A stretch of 42,482 bases of DNA from Lysobacterales bacterium 63-13 (lineage in GTDB: Bacteria > Pseudomonadota > Gammaproteobacteria > Xanthomonadales > Rhodanobacteraceae), in assembly GCA_001899855.1 (NCBI GenBank), contig MKWR01000033.1:1-42482 (forward strand), written 5' to 3'. The translations under genes and the position numbers were made by a program. A model generated the notes under the pieces. That model worked only from the letters and a program-made list of their open reading frames with translations. It was not told the origin of the DNA and did not search any database. Below are positions 9,346 through 17,492 of the stretch, piece after piece. Position 1 is the first letter of the stretch, and every line of letters starts with the position of its first letter.

Positions 9346-10911
9346 TCAGTGCCCCCTGTGCGGATCTTCCGCCGGCACTTGCGGACCACCTTGACCGGTC
9401 GGCATCACGTGTCCCGCGTGCGGATCGTCCATCGGCATCTGGTGACCCGCATGCGGATCCTCGGCCGGGATTGCGGAACCGGCACGCGGTTTCTCCGCCG
9501 GCATTTGATGACCGGCGTGCGGGTCCGCTGCCGGCGTCTGGCCGGTGGTGGGTGGAGCCTGTGTCTGCATCTGATGACCCGCATGCGGGTCCTCGGTCGG
9601 CATCTGGTGACCGGCGTGGGGATCTTCCGCGGGCGTCGCATGGCCTTCGTGCGTAGTCTCGGCCGCCGCTCCGAGACCTTCCAGCGCCGCCTTGAGGTTG
9701 CTCTCGGCATCGATCAGGAAGTTCGCGGAAACCACCACCTCCTCGCCCTGGGTCAGTCCATCGAGGATCTCCACGCGATCGCCGGCACGGCGTCCGATGG
9801 TCACCTCGCGCGGGGCAAAGCGGCCGGGAGCGATCTGCACCAGCACGGTCTGGCTGCTGCCACCGAAGAGCACGGCCGAACGCGGGACGCTCAACACCGG
9901 CTGATTCGAGGGCTGTTCAAGCAACACCGTGCCGAACAGACCGGGGCGCAGTTCGCCATCCGCATTGGGCAGGGCGATGCGCACGTCGACGGTTCGCGAC
10001 GCGGCATCCACCACCGGTTGCACGAAGGCGACATCACCGGCGAAGCTTCGGCCGGGCAGGGTGGCGCTCTCGAAGCGGGCGGGCTGGCCGACGGCAATGT
10101 CCGTCGCCTGCATCACCGGCACCTTGGCCATGATCCAGACCGTTGACAGGTCCGCCAGGCGCAGGATGGTTTCACCCGGCTGGAAACGGGCACCCTGCAC
10201 GATCGACTTCTCGATGACCACGGCATTGGCAGGGGAGGTCAGGATCATGCTGTCCTTGCCGCCGCGGTCCGCCAGGCGCGCGTCGCCGATCTCCCAGTTG
10301 CGCAGCCGAGTGCGTGCGGCATCGCGCAGGCGTTGCATCGATGCCGCACTGGCCGGATCGGACTTGGCAAGCCGGTGCGCCGCCTCATCGGCCAATTGGT
10401 ACTCCTGCCGCGCCGCCGCGAGTTGCGGGCTGTAAACCGACATCAAGGGCTGGCCGGCATGTACCTGCATCCCGGTCTGGTTGACATACAGGCGCTCGAC
10501 CCAACCCTCGAAGCGCGGTGCGACGACGTATTGCCGGGTTTCGTCGATTTCGACCGTGCCGCTGGCGCGGACGAGGCTGGCCAAAGCCGTGCTGCGCACT
10601 GCTTCGGTGCGCACGCCGAGGGTCTGCATCCGGCCCGGCGAAACCGTGACCGTGCCGACATCACCTGCCGGCTCGTCACCGGCATGGACGGGGATGTAAT
10701 CCATCCCCATCGAATCCTTCTTCGGCACCGGCGAGGTATCCGCCAGCCCCATCGGATTGCGGTAGTAGAGGATCTTCGGCTCACCGTTCGTCGCCGGGGT
10801 TTCGGACACGGCAGGCGTGTCGTGAGGACGCGTCGTCCAGCCGCCGATCCAGCCGAGCGCCAGTGCGCCGAGCAGGGCGATGACCAGGAACAAGGTCTTG
10901 TGCATCTTCAT
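9346..10911 (-). CDS. cusB: CusB-type RND adaptor with His/Met-rich C-terminal tail
   Basis: The periplasmic membrane-fusion protein of the Cus pump, 521 residues. It has an N-terminal membrane anchor (residues 7-25), then a heavy-metal-binding segment YYRNPMGLADTSPVPKKDSM ending in GMDYIPV, where the classical Cys positions are absent, as in other CusB proteins. Barrel-sandwich, lipoyl and helical hairpin regions follow. The last 100 or so residues are unusual: about seven copies of a DPHAGHQMP-like unit, one degenerate and the last ending PHRGH, give a dense His/Met metal-binding tail. The start overlaps the cusC stop by 4 bases, indicating translational coupling. Neighbours fix the function as Cu/Ag efflux; the role of the tail is inferred. 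Confidence 0.93.
   Translation of the reverse strand: MKMHKTLFLVIALLGALALGWIGGWTTRPHDTPAVSETPATNGEPKILYYRNPMGLADTSPVPKKDSMGMDYIPVHAGDEPAGDVGTVTVSPGRMQTLGVRTEAVRSTALASLVRASGTVEIDETRQYVVAPRFEGWVERLYVNQTGMQVHAGQPLMSVYSPQLAAARQEYQLADEAAHRLAKSDPASAASMQRLRDAARTRLRNWEIGDARLADRGGKDSMILTSPANAVVIEKSIVQGARFQPGETILRLADLSTVWIMAKVPVMQATDIAVGQPARFESATLPGRSFAGDVAFVQPVVDAASRTVDVRIALPNADGELRPGLFGTVLLEQPSNQPVLSVPRSAVLFGGSSQTVLVQIAPGRFAPREVTIGRRAGDRVEILDGLTQGEEVVVSANFLIDAESNLKAALEGLGAAAETTHEGHATPAEDPHAGHQMPTEDPHAGHQMQTQAPPTTGQTPAADPHAGHQMPAEKPRAGSAIPAEDPHAGHQMPMDDPHAGHVMPTGQGGPQVPAEDPHRGH
9355..9645 (-). repeat. Tandem DPHAGHQMP-coding repeats in cusB
   Basis: The 3' end of cusB encodes roughly seven irregularly spaced copies of a unit close to EDPHAGHQMP. 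Most are 10-12 residues apart, one is separated by a TQAPPTTGQTP spacer, and one is degenerate (EKPRAGSAIP). The repeats are in frame and conserve His and Met, so they are likely selected for metal binding and are not random slippage. Confidence 0.8.
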
Positions 10912-12260
10912 GGCAGGTTTCCTTCGATGGCGCGCACATCCGCAGCGCTCAAGAGTTCGTCGCGCAAGGTGTCCAGACGCGCCAGGTCGGTGCCTTGCCA
11001 GGCCTGCAATGCGGCAAGCAAGGTCGCGAAATCGACTTCACCGACTTGATAGCTGGCCAGCGCCGATTTGAAGTTCGCGTCCGACTGCGGCAGCAAGGTG
11101 TTCTCGATGAGTTGACGCTGCTCGCGGGCGCTGCTCCAGCGCACCCATGCCGTGCCGAGACGCCCTTGCAGTTCGATACGCGATGCCTCGGCGCGCGCAA
11201 GCGCCGCATCTTCAAGCAGGCGTGAGCGTCGTTCGCGCTCGCGGCGGGCATGCTGCTGAAAGGGAATCTCCACTTCCAGCATGACTTCGTAGCTGTCCAG
11301 CGCCGTGCCGCGCTGCATGGCACCGAGTCCCAGCGAGATGTCCGGAAATCGATTGCGCGATTCCAGTTCAACATTGCTGCGCGCGGCACCAGCCAGTGCC
11401 TGGTCCGCACGCAACAGCGGGTGATCGCCGTGTTCAAGATTGCGCAAGGCTTCGGCCAGCGAGGCTTGCCTGATCGCGAGGACCGGCTGCATCGCCGGCT
11501 CGGTCAACGGCGCGTCGGCCGAACGCCCGAGCACGGCGTTCAAGGATGCGGTTTCCTGCTGCTGCAGGGACAGGCGCTCGATGCGCTCGCGTTGCGTCGT
11601 GGTGCGCTCGACCTGGGCGCGGATGGAATCCTGCTGGGCAGCCACGCCAAGGCCATAGCGGACACTGGCAATGTCTTCGACCTGTTCAAGCAAGGTGATG
11701 ATGCGATCGACCACCTTGACCGATTCACCGGCGTGCCAATAGCGCACGTAGGATCGTTCTGCCTGCGACAGCAGGTCGAGCGCAACGGCATCGCGTTCAA
11801 AATCAATGGCCTGCACTTCCTGCTGCGCTGCCTCACGGGCAAGCCTGCGCTTGCCCCAGAGCGGGAAACTCTGGCGCACTTGATAGACCGTCGATCCCAC
11901 GTTCCCGGGCAACAGTGATGGATGGTCGCGATCAATGCCGAGCAGGGAGACCGAGGCAACGGGGTCAGGCAATGCACCAGCGGGATAGACACCCGCTTGC
12001 GCGGCATCGGTCTGCAACTGCATGGCCTGGAGTTGCGGGTTGTTGGCGATCAACCAGTCACGCAGCGATTCGACTGTCGCGCCGGGAATCGGCTCAAGCG
12101 GCGCTGCAAGCGCGTGCGTGACTGGCGCGATCGCCAGCATTGCGCCAAGCACACTTGCCATAAGTACATTTTTATTGGAGGGCGAACGCTGCTGCCCGGG
12201 ATGGCACGCGATCGCTTGCCTTCGCGCCCGGCGCGAAGTCTTGCGGGAAAACAGGATCAT
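10908..12260 (-). CDS. cusC: TolC-family outer-membrane channel, CusC type
   Basis: The outer-membrane channel partner of CusBA, 450 residues from the ATG at 12260. A signal-peptide-like stretch MASVLGAMLAIAPVTHALA begins only at residue 34, so translation may truly start at the ATG at 12161; neither has a strong ribosome-binding site. The body shows paired helical repeats of outer-membrane efflux proteins (for example VYQVRQSFPLWGKRRLAREA and the matching VMLEVEIPFQQHARRE). The stop overlaps the cusB start. No lipobox cysteine is visible, unlike E. coli CusC. It is the second gene of the operon after a small Cys/His protein. Confidence 0.88.
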   Translation of the reverse strand: MILFSRKTSRRARRQAIACHPGQQRSPSNKNVLMASVLGAMLAIAPVTHALAAPLEPIPGATVESLRDWLIANNPQLQAMQLQTDAAQAGVYPAGALPDPVASVSLLGIDRDHPSLLPGNVGSTVYQVRQSFPLWGKRRLAREAAQQEVQAIDFERDAVALDLLSQAERSYVRYWHAGESVKVVDRIITLLEQVEDIASVRYGLGVAAQQDSIRAQVERTTTQRERIERLSLQQQETASLNAVLGRSADAPLTEPAMQPVLAIRQASLAEALRNLEHGDHPLLRADQALAGAARSNVELESRNRFPDISLGLGAMQRGTALDSYEVMLEVEIPFQQHARRERERRSRLLEDAALARAEASRIELQGRLGTAWVRWSSAREQRQLIENTLLPQSDANFKSALASYQVGEVDFATLLAALQAWQGTDLARLDTLRDELLSAADVRAIEGNLP

Positions 12261-12394
12261 GATCTTTGCCTTGCGACACCACGTGGCCGGAGCCAGGTGA
12301 GAGGGGCGAGGGCAACGTGCCGCCAGGAGACAGCCGTGCCGGTGGATTTCCGGTCCGACGCGCCAATGGCGCCGGACCAGGCATCAACCGGGTA

Positions 12395-12790
12395 TCAGAT
12401 CAACAGGAGACTGGCAGGATGGCGTGTGGGTCGATGCCAGGAAACAGGAACGCGTGCGTCCGGCCGTACAGCCCGAATGATGACATCGGTGGTCGTGAAG
12501 GACGTCGACAAGGCCGCCACAGGGAGGCAAGGCAGGTCAGGAACGTGCCCGACCACGTCACTTTGGCCCCCTTGGCTGCAGTGCACCTTGCAGACCGGGG
12601 ACTGCTCGATGGGTGCTTGCTCGCCGCACGCATCATGCAAGGTCGCAATCGACTGGACCGCCGCCGACTCGGCTGGATTCTCCATCGCCGACATCGGGTG
12701 AACCGCGAGCACGAACTGCGACCACAGCAAGACCACCGTCGCCAGAATGGCGAGGCGAAACTGCAGGCGGTGGCGTCGGAAAGGTTTCAT
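12395..12790 (-). CDS. Small secreted Cys/His protein leading the cus operon
   Basis: A 131-residue protein with a signal peptide or membrane anchor (residues 11-30) and a short periplasmic part with Cys at about 55, 67, 71 and 82 and several His. I chose the ATG at 12790 because the signal sequence follows directly; an ATG 15 codons upstream is possible. I do not recognise a named family. Its position as first gene of the efflux operon, its export signal and its Cys pattern parallel the CopL gene at 34223 and the CzcI-like gene at 25025. An accessory metal-binding or sensing role is inferred from this parallel only. It is divergent from the small gene at 12944. Confidence 0.65.
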   Translation of the reverse strand: MKPFRRHRLQFRLAILATVVLLWSQFVLAVHPMSAMENPAESAAVQSIATLHDACGEQAPIEQSPVCKVHCSQGGQSDVVGHVPDLPCLPVAALSTSFTTTDVIIRAVRPDARVPVSWHRPTRHPASLLLI

Positions 12791-12943
12791 TTGAGTCTGA
12801 AAGCCCGCAGGACAGCGGCCTTGATCCGGATCCATCTCATCACAAGTCGCTGATCATACGCAACTTTGAGGATCGGGAATGTCCGATACTCATCCTCCGC
12901 CATTGATGGGTAGACTCGACGGCAGCAAAACAGGGGAGCCGAA

Positions 12944-13213
12944 ATGGCAAGCGTTGAAAGCAAGATTGCCAGTGCGATTACAGGCGTGGCAGCCGCCATC
13001 GTTTTCGCATTTGTTGTAGTTCCGGAAATCAAGGAGCGTCGCGCTGCTGCAGCAATGAACAAGGCGATGACGGAATTCCAGGCCGAAATGGAACGAGAAA
13101 CTGCGCGCCTAAGCCGTCAACAGGAAGAAGCCATGCGCCAGGCGCAGCGGGCACGGGCTGCTCACGAAGCGTCGATGCAGTTGCGCCCCGGCGAGAAGTG
13201 CCTTGGCGGATAG
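12944..13213 (+). CDS. Small membrane-anchored coiled-coil protein, unknown
   Basis: An 89-residue protein with one N-terminal membrane helix (about residues 10-28), then a charged helical stretch rich in Glu, Arg, Gln and Ala (about 32-76), likely a coiled coil, and a short tail reading RPGEKCLGG. A GGGGAG ribosome-binding site sits 6 bases before the ATG. No family is recognised. It is the last gene before the accessory island and points away from the cus operon. It may be a host gene at the insertion boundary. Confidence 0.6.
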   Translation: MASVESKIASAITGVAAAIVFAFVVVPEIKERRAAAAMNKAMTEFQAEMERETARLSRQQEEAMRQAQRARAAHEASMQLRPGEKCLGG

Positions 13214-13475
13214 TCCTTCGAAGTGAAAAGGTAATTTTGTCAGTTGCATTTGTCTCGTGTTTTTGGGGCTCCTGATCGGGATCCCTTAGCAAAGTGACAT
13301 CGTCTCGGGAACCAAATGTGTCATGCGTGTAGCTACACGAAGTGAAATTGTCAGGCGAGGAACGGTTCAGAATACTCGCGAATCAATTTTGTCAGCCAGG
13401 GTGCTGGTCGGTTAAATAGCCTGTCCGAAAAATCGGGGGTGATCCAGCGGCCAAATTGGCGCGGTGGAGCGCTAT
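13214..13475. repeat. Cluster of degenerate TGTCAG-containing repeats, candidate transposon end
   Basis: This AT-richer non-coding stretch holds four related motifs in one orientation: AAGTGA followed by AATTTTGTCAG (13221-13243), AAAGTGACATCGTC (13291-13304), CGAAGTGAAATTGTCAGG (13338-13355) and CGAATCAATTTTGTCAG (13379-13395). A perfect 14-bp palindrome CGTGTAGCTACACG (13326-13339) lies among them. Multiple degenerate binding sites of about 20 bp near a TGT terminus are how Tn7 and Tn5053 relatives mark their ends for TnsB/TniA, so this is a candidate end of the island. I could not identify a matching inverted terminus or target duplication on the other side. Confidence 0.4.
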
Positions 13476-14492
13476 TTAAACCATGTATTTGAGCACCCTT
13501 GCTCCGATGCCAATATGAAGTGCATAGCTTGGGTCCTCTTGCGCACCCCTTGACTGGCGATGTACTGCAATCGCAATAGTGCTATCTATGCTGTCTGGAG
13601 CAAGGGGATTGGTCTGAAGTGGCTTCAGATAGCGCACCCCGGATGTATCACGTGTCGGCGCTCCCTTGAGGGTGGCCAAGAGAATCGACGCAACTGCAGT
13701 CGTAAAGTCACACATAAGTGGGTTGGGCACTTCAATAGGCTGATAGAGCGCTTTGCGATCGAGCACCGGAAGACCCAACGAGACGCTACGCAAGAGGCGC
13801 GCGAAGGCATACACCCGCTGAATCAGGCTGTTGGCTGAAAAAGGAGCCACAATTCCAAGCCGGTCAAAAGACGTACCGTACCGAATTGCATGCTCCTCAC
13901 TAGGCAAATATTGCTCGACAATCCAACACCAAAGCTGTTCAGCATTTTCTTTAAGCGGCGGAATATCCTCAATACATTCAAGCAGTGCGAGCGCAACATA
14001 CCAGCCTTGTTCGAGCGAATCGGCGAACGGGGCGCTATTGACTAGCCGCCTAAGGGTAACTACCTCTAGTACGAAGAGGCTCAAATGATCGCAAGCGGCT
14101 TGTGACCTGAAGACTCCACGATCAAAGATGAGATCCTTCTTCTTTGCTTGTTCTACAATGATGTGCGGGAAACTCAGTTTACCCAATGCTTGGGCAAACG
14201 GTTCGCGGAGCGCCTGGAGTGGAACTTGGGGATTCAGAACGTGTATCCACTCCTCAAAGATTCGAATTGCTCGAGGACTTACTTGCCGGATGCCCGAGAG
14301 TACGCGTCGGGATTGAGGCACGGTCTGCCGGTCCATGGATTGCTTGATTTCACCAGGGTGCGGTCGGTCGTAGAAGAGCACTGCAAGATCTGTCAGGGAC
14401 AAATCTTTCTGCCGCGCAACATCAAGGCTAAGAACCTGGTGTGCGGTTCTAGCTAGTTCGCGCAATGGTAGCGGCAGCTTGCGTCGGCTCAT
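13476..14492 (-). CDS. Unknown 338-residue protein at the edge of the Tn7-like island
   Basis: A full-length reading frame of 338 residues that I do not recognise. It appears mostly helical and soluble, with no signal peptide or membrane segment and no nucleotide-binding loop. Segments such as LSLTDLAVLFYDRPHPGEIKQ suggest a helix-turn-helix-like N-terminus, but that is a guess. Base composition is lower in GC than the flanking metal genes and similar to the transposition genes. It lies between the repeat cluster at 13.2 kb and the transposition module, divergent from the TnsA-like gene, which is where Tn7-like elements often carry passenger or accessory genes. There is no strong ribosome-binding site before the ATG. 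Confidence 0.6.
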   Translation of the reverse strand: MSRRKLPLPLRELARTAHQVLSLDVARQKDLSLTDLAVLFYDRPHPGEIKQSMDRQTVPQSRRVLSGIRQVSPRAIRIFEEWIHVLNPQVPLQALREPFAQALGKLSFPHIIVEQAKKKDLIFDRGVFRSQAACDHLSLFVLEVVTLRRLVNSAPFADSLEQGWYVALALLECIEDIPPLKENAEQLWCWIVEQYLPSEEHAIRYGTSFDRLGIVAPFSANSLIQRVYAFARLLRSVSLGLPVLDRKALYQPIEVPNPLMCDFTTAVASILLATLKGAPTRDTSGVRYLKPLQTNPLAPDSIDSTIAIAVHRQSRGAQEDPSYALHIGIGARVLKYMV

Positions 14493-14841
14493 CGTTATCT
14501 GAATGAGCGAAATAAACTACTTGAAGTCTACTACGTATTTGCCCTATTCGTGAAAGTCGGAAATCCGGCGAATAGGCTCCTTGACAGGAGGAAAGCCGGA
14601 TTGTTGCCGCACTAGCAAGCTAGCTGTGCGGCTCACGTGACGGAGGCAAAAGCGACGTAGCCCAGAAACGACGAAGGCCACCCGATGCTGCGAGCGGCCT
14701 ATCAGTATGTTAAATAAAAGTGTTTATAGGTTAACGCATTAGTACACTTGATGGCCGCTGTCAATAGCAAAGGTGGTCCATTGATTTTCCGTTTCAACGG
14801 CTGCGTTCACCCTTGCCTCCGAGTTCCCGGAGGACAACATC
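14493..14841. promoter_or_regulatory. Structured divergent intergenic region before the TnsA-like gene
   Basis: The 349-base gap between the divergent 338-residue gene and the TnsA-like gene is full of dyads. They are CCTATTCG/CGAATAGG (14543-14550 and 14569-14576) enclosing CGGA/TCCG; CTCCT/AGGAG (14577-14590); GCCGCAC/GTGCGGC with inner TAGC/GCTA (14606-14632); and AGGCC/GGCCT (14675-14700). Closer to the gene, AAGTGT (14718-14723) and ACACTT (14744-14749) form an inverted repeat that could be an operator or TnsB site. A GGAGG ribosome-binding site at 14829-14833 serves the gene. The region must contain at least one promoter; the hairpin series could also be a small RNA. Confidence 0.5.
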
Positions 14842-15540
14842 ATGGCTAAAGCAACTACCAAGAAGTCACCGATGGCCAAGCTTCGCCGCAATTTGTTTGT
14901 TGCGTGCAGGCAGCGAGAACAGAATGCCCACAACATTTGGTTGGTCTATAGCGCTCGAACCAAACGCGAGTGGGTCTTGCGCAGCGACCTTCAGTACCTA
15001 CACTTTCTAGATATCGAGTTCGCGCCGGACGTGCGGCAGTTTGACCTGGCTCCCATCCCCCAGAAGACGACGCTCCTCGGTACCACTGAAACCATTGAGT
15101 TTGACGCGATTGTCGAATTCCGGGACGGGCATACCGAATGCCGCGAAGTCTCGGGCCGCAATGCGGAAGATGAGAACGAAGACAGCGTCCGCATCGGCCG
15201 CCTGCACGCCGCAGCTGAAACGCTCCATGCGAGCTACGTTCGCATTACTGCGGAGACGCTCGAGGCGAACCGACAGCGCATCCAAAACTCGCTGCGCATG
15301 TTGCGCTTCTTGAGCGCTGCTCGATGCTCATCCCTGACGGAGGCGCGCAACGCGGTGCTCACGTGTCTTTCGACGCAACGATACGGCTTGGCATTGCACG
15401 AACTTTCTGCGCGGATTAGCGAAGTGCCGGAAGCGCTTGTTTGCGCGGCTGCCTTTCAACTCCTTCAGCACGGACGCGTGGCAATGGACGTCAATGAATC
15501 GCCGCTGACCGGCATGACAAGCGTGAGTCGTGTGTCGTGA
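14842..15540 (+). CDS. TnsA-like protein, nuclease site apparently degenerate
   Basis: A 232-residue protein in the tnsA position. In Tn7, TnsA is the restriction-like nuclease that cuts the 5' ends of the transposon, allowing cut-and-paste movement. The fold is suggested by SDLQYLHFLDIEFAPDVRQF (residues 48-67), matching the SxLExxFLxxLEFDPxV region of TnsA N-terminal domains, then EFDAIVEFRDGHTECREVSG (86-105), matching the DFxV...EVK core. By this eye alignment the first catalytic Glu is Gln51 and the ExK lysine is Ser104, while Asp88 is kept. A GGAGG ribosome-binding site precedes the ATG. Its stop overlaps the next start. Family assignment rests partly on gene order. Confidence 0.65.
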   Translation: MAKATTKKSPMAKLRRNLFVACRQREQNAHNIWLVYSARTKREWVLRSDLQYLHFLDIEFAPDVRQFDLAPIPQKTTLLGTTETIEFDAIVEFRDGHTECREVSGRNAEDENEDSVRIGRLHAAAETLHASYVRITAETLEANRQRIQNSLRMLRFLSAARCSSLTEARNAVLTCLSTQRYGLALHELSARISEVPEALVCAAAFQLLQHGRVAMDVNESPLTGMTSVSRVS

Positions 15541-17492
15541 CAATGAACCCTCCACTTACCCGTAAAAGCGCACCAAGTGGACTCTTGGACACGTCGATCT
15601 GGCCGACAATTTCAACCGAAGGGCTGGCTGACAAATTGAGCAACACTATCGGTCAGTGGCACAACGTGATATCGGCCTACACTCGCGGCACTCCTGTCGC
15701 TTCGCTGCTCGAGGAGTACGGCTACTCGCATCGCGAGCTCCTGCGCAAGTTCAACAAGTGCATCCAGGTTGCCGATGACGGCAGACTAGCCGGTTGGCGG
15801 GGCATCTTACCAAACGCAATGCGTAAACCCTATGTGCGCCAAACTGAAGTCACTGGAAGCGGTAATGGCGCAGGCGCCTTGCACCAACTCTTCAAGCGAT
15901 TTGACGGTCTGGAGAAGTACCTCCAAGCACTCGTCACGAAGACGCCGATTCCCGGACACATACATGAGCCGCGCATTTCGAACAAAGCGCTACACGCGGC
16001 TTTCCTCGAGAAATGCAGTGAGCTTGGCGTCGAAGCCACTCAGTGGCCATTCAATGCTCGCTGGAAAGGTCGGCGCACAATCGATTCGTTTGTTGCAAAT
16101 ACAATTGCCACGCACGGCCCCCGCGCAGTCGCGGCGCGATATGGCGAGCTTGTTGCGTCGAAGATGTGCACAGGCACTGGAAAAGATCGCATTTTGCTGG
16201 CCATGGCGCCGCTGGACGTTGCGGAGATGGATGCGCACCGAATTGACCTTATTGGTGTAATCGGCTTGCCTACACCAGAAGGTGTCGCGTGGATTCCGAT
16301 TGAACGATTGATGATTCTACTCATTTGCGACGGAAGGGAAGGTACTGTTCTTGGATACTACGTGGTTGTGCGTCGCGAGTGCAGTAGTGACGACATCTTG
16401 GCAGCGGCAATGCCGCTGGTGAAGCCATGGAAGCAGCGGGAACTCGTGAAGGGAATGGAGTACGCCGCTGGTAGCGGCCTACCGCTGGGCGCTATTGATG
16501 GATTCTGTCCGTATGGTTTTTGTGCCCTTCTCGTCGACAACGCGTTAATCAACTACTCGTGGGCCGTCACTGATCGCCTGGTGAGGCGCATCGGCTGCGC
16601 CGTCAACTGGGGCCCAGTCAGGAAGTGGATGCGCCGCCCGCTAGTCGAGCGCATTTTTGGAGCACTTGAGCAAGCGGGGTTTCAACGTGTTGTCTCAAGC
16701 ACCGGTTCCCATCCAAAGGATTCTCGTCGCTCTGATCCCGTTGCTGCGGCTGTAAAGCATCGTGTGCACTTGAACCTTGTGCTTGATCTCATTGACTTAG
16801 TGATCGCGGGGTACAACGCGAAATCTTCCGAGGGTCGCTTCGGCATGTCGCCACTCGACACCATGAGGGATCTCATCGATCCACGAAACGGGCGAACACT
16901 ATTTCCGGTGTTACCACCCGTGACTCCACTCGCCCCGGAACTCGACACCCATGTGTTCTACGCGCACATCCGGGGTTCGTCGGCAACGGGGAGGCGACCT
17001 CGAATTAAGTTTCAACGCGCGAACTACACGAACCCGACTATCGCGCAAAATCCGAAGCTATCGGGTGAGGAGGTTCTCCTTCACGTGCGGCCGGACGACA
17101 TCCGTACCATCGATGTATTTGCAAAGTCCAGTGGCGCCTCGCTCGGCACGGCAACGGCCCAGGGCAAATGGCGCCACCATGCGCATAGCCTTGAGATGCG
17201 CCGTCAAATCAACCGATATATCGATGACGGTCGACTGGTTCTCGACGGTTCCACCGACCCTGTTACAGCGATGCATCAGGTTCTGCACAAGGAGGCAACC
17301 CAACGTAAGAAGAAAGGGTCACGCCAAACAGTTTCCAAGGCCGCGACGCAGTTAGCACGGGAGGCGCAAGTCACGGGTGTTGCCGCTGGATCGCTCGCCA
17401 AAAAGAATCCACATGCACCACCGGATCACAGCGTCGTATCACGGCGAGCGCCGCCCTTGGTGCATCGTGTAGGAGGAAACCGTCGTGTTTGA
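15537..17492 (+). CDS. TnsB/TniA-type DDE transposase
   Basis: A 651-residue DDE transposase that binds the transposon ends and performs 3' strand cleavage and joining. The retroviral-integrase-like core reads AEMDAHRIDLIGV (Asp232), LLVDNALINY (Asp334) and PLVERIFGALEQAGF (Glu371), so the catalytic triad is complete. A helix-turn-helix N-terminus and a C-terminal Mu-type beta barrel region fit the family. I give the GTG at 15537, which overlaps the TnsA-like stop in a GTGA; an ATG at 15543 is equally possible. The lack of its own strong ribosome-binding site suggests coupling. Length is close to Tn7 TnsB (702) and Tn5053 TniA (about 560). Confidence 0.9.
   Translation: MTMNPPLTRKSAPSGLLDTSIWPTISTEGLADKLSNTIGQWHNVISAYTRGTPVASLLEEYGYSHRELLRKFNKCIQVADDGRLAGWRGILPNAMRKPYVRQTEVTGSGNGAGALHQLFKRFDGLEKYLQALVTKTPIPGHIHEPRISNKALHAAFLEKCSELGVEATQWPFNARWKGRRTIDSFVANTIATHGPRAVAARYGELVASKMCTGTGKDRILLAMAPLDVAEMDAHRIDLIGVIGLPTPEGVAWIPIERLMILLICDGREGTVLGYYVVVRRECSSDDILAAAMPLVKPWKQRELVKGMEYAAGSGLPLGAIDGFCPYGFCALLVDNALINYSWAVTDRLVRRIGCAVNWGPVRKWMRRPLVERIFGALEQAGFQRVVSSTGSHPKDSRRSDPVAAAVKHRVHLNLVLDLIDLVIAGYNAKSSEGRFGMSPLDTMRDLIDPRNGRTLFPVLPPVTPLAPELDTHVFYAHIRGSSATGRRPRIKFQRANYTNPTIAQNPKLSGEEVLLHVRPDDIRTIDVFAKSSGASLGTATAQGKWRHHAHSLEMRRQINRYIDDGRLVLDGSTDPVTAMHQVLHKEATQRKKKGSRQTVSKAATQLAREAQVTGVAAGSLAKKNPHAPPDHSVVSRRAPPLVHRVGGNRRV

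Noticed and set aside
6138-9656. Two long plus-strand frames (560 and 605 codons)
   Set aside because: Both are antisense to cusA and cusB, which have full family motifs. The products are His/Arg/Gln-rich shadows.
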